Assembly (NCBI RefSeq): GCF_030811715.1
Contig: NZ_JAUSRH010000015.1
Coordinates: 1-64,000 of the forward strand
Direction of reading: 5' to 3'
DNA: 64,000 nucleotides
Origin: Sinomonas atrocyanea
GTDB taxonomy: Bacteria; Actinomycetota; Actinomycetes; Actinomycetales; Micrococcaceae
The notes under the pieces are model-generated. The model was given only the letters and a program-made list of their open reading frames with translations, had not been told where the DNA came from and did not search any database. How positions within the stretch are numbered: the first letter of the stretch is position 1; the number at the start of each line of letters is the position of its first letter. This document shows, one piece after another, positions 48,750 to 57,448 of the stretch. The position numbers and the translations under genes were made by a program.

Positions 48750-50074
48750 TCCAGTTCCTTTCCCTTGGTCTCGGGCATCGTCAGGTAGACCACGACGCCG
48801 ATGGCCGCGGCGATGGCGCAGTAGAGCCAGACCCAGCCGCCGAGGCCGCTGGAGGTGAGCCAGGTGGTGATGTAGGGGGCCGTGCCGCCGAAGAGGGCCA
48901 CGGCCAGGGCGTAGGGCAGGCCGATCCCGGTGGCGCGGATCGCGGCCGGGAACTGCTCTGCCATGATGACCGCGCAGTTGGCGGAGTAGCCCAGCAGGAA
49001 GACCATGCCGATGACCTGGATGACCAGCAGGGTCGGGAAGGAACCGTTGAGGAAGTGGAACGCGGGCCAGGCGAAGACCAGGAACCCGCCGGCGAACGCG
49101 GTCATGGTGGGCTTGCGGCCGATCTTGTCCGAGAGCAGGCCGGCGAAGGGCAGGAGGACCAGGAAGATGAGGACCCCGATGAAGTTCGCGGTGAGGGCCT
49201 GGCTGAGGGGGATGTGGGTCGAGACGGCGGCGTAGGTGGGCATGTAGGAGGCCCACATGTAGTACAGGAGCGTGCCCGCGATGGTGACGCCGAAGACGCG
49301 CAGGGTGGCGCCGGGGTGCTTGACGAACATGGTGAACACGGCGCCGCGGGCCGGCCGGGCGCTCTGGGCGACCGTCTCCTCTGCTGCGGCCTTCGCCTTC
49401 GCGAAGGAGTCCGTCTCCTCGACCGAGGATCGGAGCCAGAGCCCGACGACGCCGAGCAGGGCGCAGACGATGAAGGCGGCCCGCCATCCCCATGCGTCGA
49501 CGGCGTCCTTCGGCAGGGTGGAGGTGATGAGGGCGCCGAGTCCGGAGGCGATGAGGATGCCCGCGCCGACCGAGACCTGCTGCCAGGAACCTGCGAACGC
49601 CCTCCGCCGTGGGGCGGCGGACTCGATGAGGAACGCCGACGAGGAGCCGAACTCACCGCCGGCGGAGAAGCCCTGCGCAAGCCGGGCCAGGAACAGGATC
49701 GCGGGAGCAAGGACGCCGATGGTGCCGAAGTCGGGAATCAGGCCGATGACCAGAGACGCGCCGGCCATCATCCCGATGGTCAGCACCAGCCCCTTCTTCC
49801 GGCCGTGCCTGTCCGCATAGGCCCCGAGCACTGCGGCCCCGACCGGGCGCATCACGAAGCCGACGGCGAAGATCGCCAGCGCGCCCAGCAACGACGCGAT
49901 CTCGTTCCCCGCAGGGAAGAAGTGGTGGGCGAAGACGGAGGAGAAGGTGGTGTAGACGGACCAGTCAACCCATTCGACGGTGTTGCCGATGGAACCGGCG
50001 ATGATGGCCTTGCGGCCGCGGGCCGAGAGTTTGGTCTGGTGAACGACGGTCTCGTTCACGCTCAGTTCGCTCAT
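48746..50074 (-). CDS. MFS transporter, metabolite:H+ symporter (MHS) family
   Basis: 442 aa from the ATG at 50074. Twelve membrane helices. The N-terminal signature GSIGNTVEWVDWSVYTTFSSVFA, the loop GAYADRHGRKKGL and RLAQGFSAGGEFGSSSAFLIE are those of MHS transporters for organic acids, betaine, proline and shikimate. Imports the anionic substrate of the operon. ATGA overlap with the gene upstream. Confidence 0.92.
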   Translation of the reverse strand: MSELSVNETVVHQTKLSARGRKAIIAGSIGNTVEWVDWSVYTTFSSVFAHHFFPAGNEIASLLGALAIFAVGFVMRPVGAAVLGAYADRHGRKKGLVLTIGMMAGASLVIGLIPDFGTIGVLAPAILFLARLAQGFSAGGEFGSSSAFLIESAAPRRRAFAGSWQQVSVGAGILIASGLGALITSTLPKDAVDAWGWRAAFIVCALLGVVGLWLRSSVEETDSFAKAKAAAEETVAQSARPARGAVFTMFVKHPGATLRVFGVTIAGTLLYYMWASYMPTYAAVSTHIPLSQALTANFIGVLIFLVLLPFAGLLSDKIGRKPTMTAFAGGFLVFAWPAFHFLNGSFPTLLVIQVIGMVFLLGYSANCAVIMAEQFPAAIRATGIGLPYALAVALFGGTAPYITTWLTSSGLGGWVWLYCAIAAAIGVVVYLTMPETKGKELD

Positions 50075-50991
50075 AATTCGGTTCCCCTTGGGGTGAGGTG
50101 GGCGGAGACGCGGTCTGCCAGTTCTGCGTGGGTGGTGACCCAGACGTCGTCGAACCCGCGGATGTAGGCCAGGAGCTCCTCGAGCACGACTAGGCGCGAG
50201 CGGTGGCCGATGATGTGCGGGTGCATCGTCAGCTGGAAGACGCCGCCGGCGGCGTAGGCGCCGTCGAACTCGTCCTTCCAGATCTGCAGCAGCTGCCGCG
50301 GAGGGGTGTAGGGCCGCAGCGACGCGAAGCGGTCCATCATCAGATAGGGGGCGTCGTCGCGGATCCACTCGACAGGGATCTCTACGACGCCGGTCGGCTC
50401 TCCCTCGGCCATCAGCTCGTAGGGCTCGTCGTCGGCCATCAGGGAGGAGTCGTACAGGAACCCGAGCTCGCGGACGACGTCCAGCGTCGAGTCGGAGAAG
50501 TCCCATGAGGGGGTGCGGATGCCGACCGGACGCACTCCGGACTGCTTGTGGAGAACCTCGACCGAGCGGCCGAGCAGGTCCAGTTCCTGCTCGTGGCTCA
50601 GCTGGGTGTTCCGTTCGTGGATCCAGCCGTGCACCGCGACCTCGTGGCCCGCGTCAGCATAGCCGGGCACCTCGTGCGGGCGCAGCAGGGCACACACGGC
50701 CGGGATGAAGAACGAGGCCTTCGCCTCGTACCGCTCCAGCAGCTCCAGGATGCGGGGCACCGCCACCCTGATGCCGTACTCGCCGGCGGCCATCTTCCCC
50801 GGGCTGGTCTCACCGTCCCGGAGGGAGGGGGTCTCGTGGTCGGAATCGAAGGAAAGCAGCACAGCAGCCTTCGCCCCGCTCTGCCATCGTTGGGCCGGGT
50901 CGGCGTCCATGAGCGGCCGGCCTGCACGGACGCGCTCCACATGGCCCCGCCACGTCTTCTCGCTCCAGCTCCATGGGGGTTCGCTGCTCAC
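50071..50991 (-). CDS. Polysaccharide-deacetylase-fold cyclic amidohydrolase (PuuE/cyclic-imide-hydrolase-like)
   Basis: 306 aa with a GTG start at 50991 behind GAGAGGCGAAAC. NodB-type barrel: VLLSFDSDHETPS (metal Asp), KASFFIPAVCA, HEVAVHGWIHER (HxxxH-like), GIRTPSWDFS and FQLTMHPHIIGHRSRL. These match the allantoinase PuuE/cyclic imide hydrolase branch, not carbohydrate enzymes; no signal peptide is present. It probably opens a cyclic imide or ureide. First gene of the leftward operon, divergent from the Lrp regulator. Confidence 0.82.
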   Translation of the reverse strand: MSSEPPWSWSEKTWRGHVERVRAGRPLMDADPAQRWQSGAKAAVLLSFDSDHETPSLRDGETSPGKMAAGEYGIRVAVPRILELLERYEAKASFFIPAVCALLRPHEVPGYADAGHEVAVHGWIHERNTQLSHEQELDLLGRSVEVLHKQSGVRPVGIRTPSWDFSDSTLDVVRELGFLYDSSLMADDEPYELMAEGEPTGVVEIPVEWIRDDAPYLMMDRFASLRPYTPPRQLLQIWKDEFDGAYAAGGVFQLTMHPHIIGHRSRLVVLEELLAYIRGFDDVWVTTHAELADRVSAHLTPRGTEL

Positions 50992-51199
50992 GTTTCGCCT
51001 CTCTTCGAAGTAGCTCTCGGGTCCGGAGGGCGGCAAGGCTGCCCCGGAAATGCGCGGTGATGTGACCTCGCTCTCATCAGAGTAGGGAAAATATCGTTCA
51101 TCGACAAGACCATGGTTGGTAAATTCGTTCTCTGCACTGATGATGTATGGCTTGATCGACCAGCGACAACGGGTGGGTTAGCGGTGCTAGTGTTCCCTC

Positions 51200-52288
51200 A
51201 TGAGCGCTGACCCGACTCCTGTCCGCGAGGGCACTTCGCCGGTGATCGAGGACCCGGTCAGCCTGGACATCGTCGCCGCCCTGCAGATCGCGCCCCGGGT
51301 GCCCGCCGCCAAGCTCGCCGAGATCCTCGAGCAGCCCACGACTACCGTGACCCGGAAGCTCAAGCGGCTCCAGCAGGAGCGCCTCGTCAAGGTGATCGGT
51401 CGCTTCGCCTGGCCGCTGGTGACCTCGGGGAACCCGATGCAGATGTGGATCTGCTGCCAGCCCGGGCGCTCCTACGAGGTCGCCGAGAGCCTGAAGCAGT
51501 TCCCGGAGATCCAGTTCCTGATGGTCACCTCGGGCAGTGCCGACATCTATGCCGACCTCTACCCACTGCTGGGATCTGACGCCAACGACCTCATCAGCCG
51601 CAGGGTCCCCTCCATCCCAGGCATCGCCTCCGCCCGAAGCCAACTCGTGCTGAAGAGCCCCCGTGTCGGCCAGTCCTGGCGCCTGAACCGCCTCACTGAA
51701 AATCAGCAGCACGAACTGGAAGCCTGCACCGACCCGGTGGTCCTCCCGGCCTTCTCCCGGATCGAAGACCTCAGTGACATCGACTTCCAGACCCTGAAGG
51801 AACTGGGCAACAACTCGCGCATCACCGCTGCCGACCTCGCCCGCAAGCTCGCCGTGAGCAGCTCCACCGCCTACAGGAGCATCCAGGTCGTCTTGGGCTC
51901 GGGCGCCATCTCGCCCCGCGTCGAGGTCGAACCCGCGGCCGTCGGGTTCCCGCTGAACGCGAACATCTCGCTGCAGGTTGACCCCTCCGCCATCCCCGAG
52001 GTCCTGGCTGACCTCAGCCGGCACCCCTCCGCAAGGATGGTTTCCATGGTCGCGGGCAGCGCCTCGGTCACCCATAACGGAGCGTTCACCGGCCCCGCCC
52101 AGCTGGCGGACTTCATCACCGAGGACCTGGGCGCCCTCCGCGGGGTCCACTCCATGGACATCTGCATCGGCATGAACGTCCTCCGCCGCTACTGGATGGA
52201 CCGCGACGGCTTCCGCATCGGGGAGCAGGTCCCCGGCATCCTCAGACATAGGGTCACGGCCTCAGAAATCCAGCAGGAGTGTCATTAG
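51200..52288 (+). CDS. Double-length Lrp/AsnC-family regulator
   Basis: 362 aa, about twice a standard Lrp. Two HTH-RAM units in tandem: residues 20-165 (LDIVAALQIAPRVPAAKLAEIL, VTRKLKRLQQERLVKVIG) and 195-350 (FQTLKELGNNSRITAADLARKL, SSSTAYRSIQVVLGSGAI). No strong ribosome binding site, but TAGTGT sits just upstream, so it may be nearly leaderless. Divergent from the hydrolase operon and probably its substrate-responsive regulator. Confidence 0.87.
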   Translation: MSADPTPVREGTSPVIEDPVSLDIVAALQIAPRVPAAKLAEILEQPTTTVTRKLKRLQQERLVKVIGRFAWPLVTSGNPMQMWICCQPGRSYEVAESLKQFPEIQFLMVTSGSADIYADLYPLLGSDANDLISRRVPSIPGIASARSQLVLKSPRVGQSWRLNRLTENQQHELEACTDPVVLPAFSRIEDLSDIDFQTLKELGNNSRITAADLARKLAVSSSTAYRSIQVVLGSGAISPRVEVEPAAVGFPLNANISLQVDPSAIPEVLADLSRHPSARMVSMVAGSASVTHNGAFTGPAQLADFITEDLGALRGVHSMDICIGMNVLRRYWMDRDGFRIGEQVPGILRHRVTASEIQQECH

Positions 52289-52545
52289 CAGCCTTGGATG
52301 AGCGCGCGTCTTCACGGCCATCGTCCGGACGACCGCGGCGCCGACGTTGTTTGTCCTTGAACTCTCTGACGAGGTCGTGGAACTTCACCCTGGTCGCGTC
52401 GACGCAGATCATTCAGGTGGAGGCTCGGGGGTAGATGTGAAGCATTTACTTGACATAATCTCCGTTATCGGCCTGCGATCTGGACTGTGATTCGACATGT
52501 GATCGTATGGTTGTTTGGATGGGTCTTCCATGGGAGCATGGGGAC
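52289..52545. other. Intergenic stretch with a possible degenerate coding remnant
   Basis: 257 bases. On the minus strand around 52,300-52,440 a short open stretch reads MICVDATRVKFHDLVREFKD then Arg-rich sequence. It may be the end of a lost transposase or regulator, but I cannot place it. The last 100 bases (52,440-52,545) are AT-richer and probably carry the toxin-antitoxin promoter. Confidence 0.35.
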
Positions 52546-52938
52546 ATGACAGCAGTTGCAGGAGCCCGCGGCGGGCTGAAGGCGCACCAGGATTCGATCC
52601 GGCTGCCCGAGGCCGAGCTGGTCCGCGACCTCAGGGACATTCTCGGGGCGAAGCTCGTGGCGTACATCGGCTCGGTGAAGGAGACCCGCGCCGTGCGGCA
52701 GTGGGCCGACGGCGAGCGGAAGCCCTCGGCCGAGGTCATGACCCGGCTGCGCCACGCCTACCATGTCGCAGCGCTGCTGGCCGAGCGGGACTCCCGGTCG
52801 GTGGTCCAGGCCTGGTTCCAGGGCATGAACCCGCAGCTGGACGACGTCCCGCCGGCGCGGCTGCTGCGCGAAGGCCAGCTCGAGGACGCGGCGCAGGCTG
52901 TCCTCGCCGCCGCCCGGGCCTTCGCAGCGGCAGGCTGA
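52546..52938 (+). CDS. Antitoxin of a RES/Xre toxin-antitoxin pair
   Basis: 130 aa from the ATG at 52546 behind GGGAGCATGGGGAC. Helical Xre-like HTH region (LVRDLRDILGAKLVAYIGSVKETRAVRQWADGERKPSAEV) and a C-terminal toxin-binding-like segment (LLREGQLEDAAQAVLAAARAF). Binds and neutralises the RES toxin encoded 3 bases downstream and represses the operon. Order antitoxin-toxin is standard. Confidence 0.85.
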   Translation: MTAVAGARGGLKAHQDSIRLPEAELVRDLRDILGAKLVAYIGSVKETRAVRQWADGERKPSAEVMTRLRHAYHVAALLAERDSRSVVQAWFQGMNPQLDDVPPARLLREGQLEDAAQAVLAAARAFAAAG

Positions 52939-52941
52939 CGG

Positions 52942-53649
52942 GTGGGCCTCGGACAACAACTGGCAACGGTCACTGCGGACGCCCGGGTATGGCGCATCGG
53001 CTTCCGCCCCGAGCCCTGGGCGTGGAGCGGCTGGGAATGGGCGACCGACGGCCGGTTCCCGGGCCGGTGGGATGACCTCCACGGGAACTTCCGCACCCTC
53101 TACGCAGGCTCCACCCTGCACGCCTGCCTGCTCGAGGTGCTCGCCGGATTCCGCCGCGACGCTCGCCTCGCCGCCGAGCTGGACGAGATCGTCGAGGACG
53201 ACGAAGACGCCGTTCTGCACCCCACCGTGGCCCCAGGCGAGGTTCCGCGGGAATGGCTCGACGCCCGTACTGCCACCTCGGCCGAACTGTCCGGGACCTA
53301 CTGCGCCGTCACGGACTCTCGGACCGTCGCCGTGCTGTACCCGCACTTCATCGGCCTCGCCCTCACCCTCGGCCTTGCGGACTTCGACGCCGCAGCCCTG
53401 AAGGACGCCCGCCCGCGGCAGCTCACCCAGGCCGTGGCCGCATGGCTGTACGAGACCACCGACGTCGACGGTGTCACGTTCTCATCCCGCCACGGAGACG
53501 ACCTCCGCCTGTGGGCCCTGTTCGAACGCCCCGGCGACCCGCCAGTAAGCCCCATGCTCGCGGGCATTCGACCCGAGGAACTCGACCCTGACAGCGCTGC
53601 AGTCAAAGAGGCCTTCCAAACACTCGGCCTGACCTGGAAGAGCGAATAG
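52942..53649 (+). CDS. RES-domain toxin (NAD+-degrading type)
   Basis: 235 aa with a GTG start at 52942. RES domain: Arg in VWRIGFRPEPW, the YAGSTLHACLLEVLAGFR segment with conserved Glu, and Ser in DGVTFSSRHGDDLRLWALFE. Members studied in mycobacteria and other bacteria deplete NAD+. This copy is longer than many (about 150-200 aa), with a tail EELDPDSAAVKEAFQTLGL. Probably stabilises the plasmid by post-segregational killing or guards against phage. Confidence 0.87.
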   Translation: MGLGQQLATVTADARVWRIGFRPEPWAWSGWEWATDGRFPGRWDDLHGNFRTLYAGSTLHACLLEVLAGFRRDARLAAELDEIVEDDEDAVLHPTVAPGEVPREWLDARTATSAELSGTYCAVTDSRTVAVLYPHFIGLALTLGLADFDAAALKDARPRQLTQAVAAWLYETTDVDGVTFSSRHGDDLRLWALFERPGDPPVSPMLAGIRPEELDPDSAAVKEAFQTLGLTWKSE

Positions 53650-53705
53650 GCCTCATCTGGCCCCCGTAACGGCGGCGGCCGCGCGGTTCATGAGAGCATG
53701 ACGCC

Positions 53706-54023
53706 ATGCTCGCATCGCTGAACATGCCAGCCGCCCTCGAGACCCGGTCCGGTGCAGTGACGCTGCGGCGAGCGGCAGAGGACGACTTGGATGAGCTGAT
53801 GGGCTTGCTCTCGGACGATCCGATCAGCGCTTCCCGCGGCGACATCGCCGCCGCGGACCGGGCGGCATACCGCCAGGCCCTGGCCTCGATCATCGCCGAT
53901 CCCTCGAACGAAGTCGTCGTCGCAGAGGACGAGCAAGCGTCCGTCGTGGGGACCATGCAGTTGACGAGGATTCCCGGGATGGCCAGAAGGGGTGCGACCC
54001 GGCTGCTGATCGAGGCTGTCTGA
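53706..54023 (+). pseudogene. Truncated GNAT acetyltransferase
   Basis: 105 aa. It starts like a GNAT (VTLRRAAEDDLDELMGLLSDDPIS, VVVAEDEQASVVGTMQLTRIPGMARRGATRLLIEAV) but stops where acetyl-CoA motif A should begin. The full family is about 150-160 aa, so the catalytic half is missing. The break at about 54,021 is followed by unrelated non-coding DNA, so a recombination junction is likely here. Confidence 0.75.
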
Positions 54024-54100
54024 GAATGTCAACCAGAACGAGGACTAGGCTGACGGCTTGATTCAGGACCAGTTCGGGGCACAGTGCCAGTGACTGGGAC

Positions 54101-54123
54101 GTTGCGTTTGTCGCGCGCTCATC
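54101..54123 (-). repeat. 23-bp repeat, left copy (inverted relative to 58343)
   Basis: The minus strand reads GATGAGCGCGCGACAAACGC then AAC. It matches 20 of 23 bases with GATGAGCGCACGACGAGCGC then AAC on the plus strand at 58343-58365. The pair brackets the immunity/membrane-protein island. Confidence 0.5.
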
Positions 54124-54282
54124 GGGCATCTGATCGCGCTGGGTAAACGTGCTCCGGGTTGGACCGCGGCTGTGAGGGGACAGCGGAACACGGCGCCGCG
54201 CACGTCGGCGGGCCCGCTCACGGGTGCGCGTCGCGAGGGTTATGGACGCGTTCGCGGTCGGCCCCCACTAGTGTTTCAGCAC

Positions 54283-54636
54283 ATGGCTCAGTTGCTGGAT
54301 TTCGTGGACCTTCCGGGCGGATTCGAATACCCGCGCGGATTCATCAGGGTGACCGAACTGGGGCTGATCCACTTGGAGCCCTGGCACCTCCTGGAGGGTG
54401 AACGGCTGCGCGAGCGAAATCGCGGACTGAAGGAACGTTATCCATCACGGACTCTCGTGCCGTTTGCACGGCGTCAGGACAACGATGACGTGGCCTGCTG
54501 GGAACCAGACGCTGGGGATGGAATCGTCGCGGTGGTTCACGACTTCGCGTCGCCTGGTTGGGAGAATCACGGTCAGTTCGGCAGTTTCTACGACTGGCTC
54601 CGACGGGCCGTTGAGGACCTGATTGAATTCGACTGA
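54283..54636 (+). CDS. SMI1/KNR4-like (SUKH) immunity-type protein
   Basis: 117 aa from the ATG at 54283 (MAQLLDFVDLPGGF). Pattern fits short SUKH proteins: YPRGFIRVTELGLIHLEPWHLLEGE, SRTLVPFARRQDNDDVACWE, GIVAVVHDFASPGWENHGQFGSFYDWLRRAVEDL, in fragments. Such proteins neutralise contact-dependent or polymorphic toxins. No cognate toxin is beside it, so it is an orphan immunity gene. Weak ribosome binding site; TAGTGT upstream may be a -10. Confidence 0.65.
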   Translation: MAQLLDFVDLPGGFEYPRGFIRVTELGLIHLEPWHLLEGERLRERNRGLKERYPSRTLVPFARRQDNDDVACWEPDAGDGIVAVVHDFASPGWENHGQFGSFYDWLRRAVEDLIEFD

Positions 54637-54748
54637 CTTTCGCCGCTGACCCTTCTCACAGAGCGGGCGCTACCAACAGGCGGTTCTGCCCGCCTCAGCG
54701 AAATTCCGGTGGAGGATCGGCTAGCGTTCCTGGGCACGCACCGCGCTT

Positions 54749-55561
54749 TCAGGGACATAGGCCTTGTGTGCCCTTCCTCAGCCGCTCAAGGCGCCCTGTC
54801 GAGATCTCGTCCTTGTAAGGGGCCATCGCGTGCTCAGTCTCCGCTAGGAGACCACACGCCATCTGATCGCCGTCGATGATGGCCAACGCCGTCGCCACAA
54901 ACAACTTCAGAGGCAGATTTGCGGGGATGACAAAATCGCGCCGATCCTTCGCATCACGATTGGCCATGAGATAGGTCCGCAGTTCCCGGCGCGACGAAAA
55001 CCCGGAAAGTCGCTGCTCAACACGGCCCATGTCTACTGAGAGGCCTGCCGAAATCTTGGATACGGCGCCGAGGCGCACAGTCGGTTCGAGACGAAACGAT
55101 TGAGCGGCGGGTGGGTGGTGGACCGTACCGGGAGTCCCGCTCAGGACGGCATCCCCGACATCTCCGCGCTGGGCTGGCCTGCCCCAAAGGAAGGGCACAG
55201 CCTCGGGACTGACCACCCCCCATTGCACGTCGTACATGCCGCGGCGAACCAACAGGGCAACAACATGCTGCAATTCACCGGCTCCCCGTATCCACGCAAG
55301 CTTCGCGCAGGGCTCGAACCCCGCAGGACGGAGTATCGCCTCGATGCCGTCCGCGACGATCCGACGCAGCGCTTCAGCACCGCGAAGCTCCTGATCGCTC
55401 AGGGCCCCAAGGTCCGACTGAGCATGTCCCGTGGTTTCCTCCGTCACCAGTGCACGATATATCGACGAATCATAAAGGGGCGACAGCGGCGGTTTGAAGC
55501 CCGCACACCAGCCCTCTAGCGGTGCAAAGGGATGTCCCGTGGCTCCCGTCCGCGCGGGCAC
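54749..55561 (-). CDS. Hypothetical protein with DUF4304-like middle region
   Basis: Up to 270 aa; the true start is uncertain (GTG at 55447 for VTEETTGHAQ is a likely alternative). The section LRRIVADGIEAILRPAGFEPCAKLAWIRGAGELQHVVALL resembles DUF4304, proteins of unknown function often found with toxin-immunity genes. The C-terminal half is helical with RRDFVIPANLPLKLFVATALAIIDGD. Lower GC than neighbours on either side. Confidence 0.5.
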   Translation of the reverse strand: MPARTGATGHPFAPLEGWCAGFKPPLSPLYDSSIYRALVTEETTGHAQSDLGALSDQELRGAEALRRIVADGIEAILRPAGFEPCAKLAWIRGAGELQHVVALLVRRGMYDVQWGVVSPEAVPFLWGRPAQRGDVGDAVLSGTPGTVHHPPAAQSFRLEPTVRLGAVSKISAGLSVDMGRVEQRLSGFSSRRELRTYLMANRDAKDRRDFVIPANLPLKLFVATALAIIDGDQMACGLLAETEHAMAPYKDEISTGRLERLRKGTQGLCP

Positions 55562-55695
55562 GGAGCCGGATCGCTGATCGGTCGCTTCTCTGCGAAACGG
55601 TATCTAGGCGCCGCGGTTCCCCGGCTCGACGCTTCTCGTCTGGCTGACGTGGCGCTCCCATGGCCCCGAGATCTGTTGCACCCCCCGTCATCCAA

Positions 55696-56109
55696 CTACG
55701 ACTTCGTCCGAGAGCGACTCGCTCGAGCTTTCCCCTCTGTACAAATCTTGCGGAAGTCCTGCGGCGGCAGGTACTCCCCTCCAGGAGAGCGGATGGATGT
55801 CCCTAGAAACGGGTCGCGTTGTTCGACGTCCTTGTGCGATCTAGGCAAGGTGGTGTATCCAGCTCGGATCTCCTTGCGTTCCTTGCTCGGAGCCCACTGG
55901 AGAAATACCGAAAATGGAACGGCGGAAATCAGGAAGACTACCATTAAGCTATCAGTGGCCCACGATTGAGGCACTCCGATCTTCATCAGAACCAGTGCAA
56001 CCAGAAAAACGAGTGCTGGCGCAAATACCCATCGACGGGCGCGCATCCATAATGCATAGGACGAGGGTCCGTTCAGAAGGTTTCTCGTCGGATTCGGCAC
56101 GGTTTTCAC
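55696..56109 (-). CDS. Two-helix membrane protein, paralog 1 of 3
   Basis: 137 aa if it starts at the GTG at 56109; the start is uncertain. N-terminal motif RNLLNGPSSYALWMRAR, two membrane helices (WVFAPALVFLVALVLMKIG; DSLMVVFLISAVPFSVFLQW), then a cytoplasmic motif EIRAGYTTLPRSHKDVEQRDPFLGT and GGEYLPPQDFRK. The same pattern occurs at 56890 and 57449. Function unknown; it may be membrane-acting toxin, immunity or signalling. Confidence 0.6.
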   Translation of the reverse strand: MKTVPNPTRNLLNGPSSYALWMRARRWVFAPALVFLVALVLMKIGVPQSWATDSLMVVFLISAVPFSVFLQWAPSKERKEIRAGYTTLPRSHKDVEQRDPFLGTSIRSPGGEYLPPQDFRKICTEGKARASRSRTKS

Positions 56110-56381
56110 CACCCCAACATCCCGAGCGGGATTGATCCCATGTCCAGCGCCCCCTTCGACACTCCAACCCGTCCTACAGCATACCGATCGTGCCCATCCA
56201 TCCCATGCCACGCCTTGTTGCGGTGTCGCAATTTCCGGCCCGGACGAGCAAGTCGACGAGGAGATTCCCGGTCTAGGCGCAGCCCCTTGGCCTGGCAGCG
56301 GATCGGAGCGCAAGGCCATCTGCTTCCGCGCCGCAGTCGTCGGCGAGCGTTCAGGGGTGGTGTTGTTTGTATCGTTCTCCC

Positions 56382-56867
56382 ATGAAGTTCGTCAGCAGGG
56401 ATGGGGCCATTTTCGAGCTGGCAGTCGACAGCTATCAATTCCCCGCCCGCGAAGGCGCCGTTTTCGGCAGGGACGCTGACAGCAACTGGCTCAATGTGCG
56501 AGGGAATCTGTCGCTCCCGGACGGGCGCTCCTCCAACTTCAGGGACCCCTGCCTCACAACTTGGGACGCCCGTGAACTGGCGGATTGGCTCAGATCTGTT
56601 AGCTGCGGACACGCGCCGAGTCTGTCATCAAACGACGGACCCGGCCTGGTCTTCGACGAGCCCTGTCTTGCTTTCGATGCCGAGCAGCTCGAAGGCGACA
56701 CAGCAGTGCTCCGGGTCTACCTCTCCCTCGAAGCCGAGCCTGCATTCGTCGTCGAGGGAGCGCACGGCATGTTCGAGAACTACGTGCAACTCACGATGTC
56801 CCTAGCAGAGCTGGGTCGCGCCGCCGCAGAATGGGATGCCGAAATAAAGGCCTACCCCGTTCGATAG
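56382..56867 (+). CDS. WapI-family immunity protein
   Basis: 161 aa from the ATG at 56382 (MKFVSRDGAIF). Matches the WapI immunity family: ELAVDSYQFPAREGAVFGRDADSNWLNVRG, FRDPCLTTWDARELADWL and a late MFENYVQLTMSLAELGRAAAEW, in fragments. Such proteins protect against WapA-type contact toxins. It is inserted between two members of the membrane-protein paralog set and points the opposite way. No toxin gene is visible. Confidence 0.75.
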   Translation: MKFVSRDGAIFELAVDSYQFPAREGAVFGRDADSNWLNVRGNLSLPDGRSSNFRDPCLTTWDARELADWLRSVSCGHAPSLSSNDGPGLVFDEPCLAFDAEQLEGDTAVLRVYLSLEAEPAFVVEGAHGMFENYVQLTMSLAELGRAAAEWDAEIKAYPVR

Positions 56868-56889
56868 TGGAGCGATGGCGGATCCTTCA

Positions 56890-57309
56890 TCACGCCGCTC
56901 CATCCCCAGAGGAACGGGATCGGCTTTGCATGGCCGTTCTCTTGATTGTGGACCTGAAGCTCTCGGCTTCGAGATGTTCATGGCCAGGGAGCCTGAGCGT
57001 GTACCCCATATAGGGGTCACGCTGCTCCAAATCTTTGTGGCCGATTGGAAAGGTCGTGTAGCCGGCTCGTGACTCGGCCCCTTCCTTGAGGTCCCTCCAA
57101 GTCCAAACTAGTGCCAGTGCAACTCCCATTCCCATTGTGGCGATGAAGATGATGTAGGTGAACACGGACACAGGAAGCCTGACGACATACAGCATGAAGA
57201 TGAGCAATACACACATTGCCACGAAGATGATCGAGATCATCATCTGTGCTCTATTTAAGACGTAGGCGGAAGGCCCGGTGAGCAGATTCTTGCGGCGGGG
57301 TTTGGTCAT
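56890..57309 (-). CDS. Two-helix membrane protein, paralog 2 of 3
   Basis: 139 aa from the ATG at 57309 (MTKPRRKNLLTGPSAY); an ATG at 57318 is possible. Membrane helices at about 20-45 (MISIIFVAMCVLLIFMLYVV) and 52-75 (FTYIIFIATMGMGVALALVW), then ESRAGYTTFPIGHKDLEQRDPYMG and a final HEHLEAESFRSTIKR. Clearly homologous to paralogs 1 and 3 in the NLL(D/N/T)GPS and EQRDP(Y/F) motifs. Confidence 0.65.
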   Translation of the reverse strand: MTKPRRKNLLTGPSAYVLNRAQMMISIIFVAMCVLLIFMLYVVRLPVSVFTYIIFIATMGMGVALALVWTWRDLKEGAESRAGYTTFPIGHKDLEQRDPYMGYTLRLPGHEHLEAESFRSTIKRTAMQSRSRSSGDGAA

Positions 57310-57448
57310 ATGTTCCATTCGAAGCCACCACCCAATAGTGAAGACACATTGCCCGGGAGGCCCCCGTCGTTTGACTCGGCCGATTGCAGAGAACGTCTTG
57401 CTCCTGCCATCGGTGTCCACGGCGCCAAGGTCGAACATCCACTTCTGC

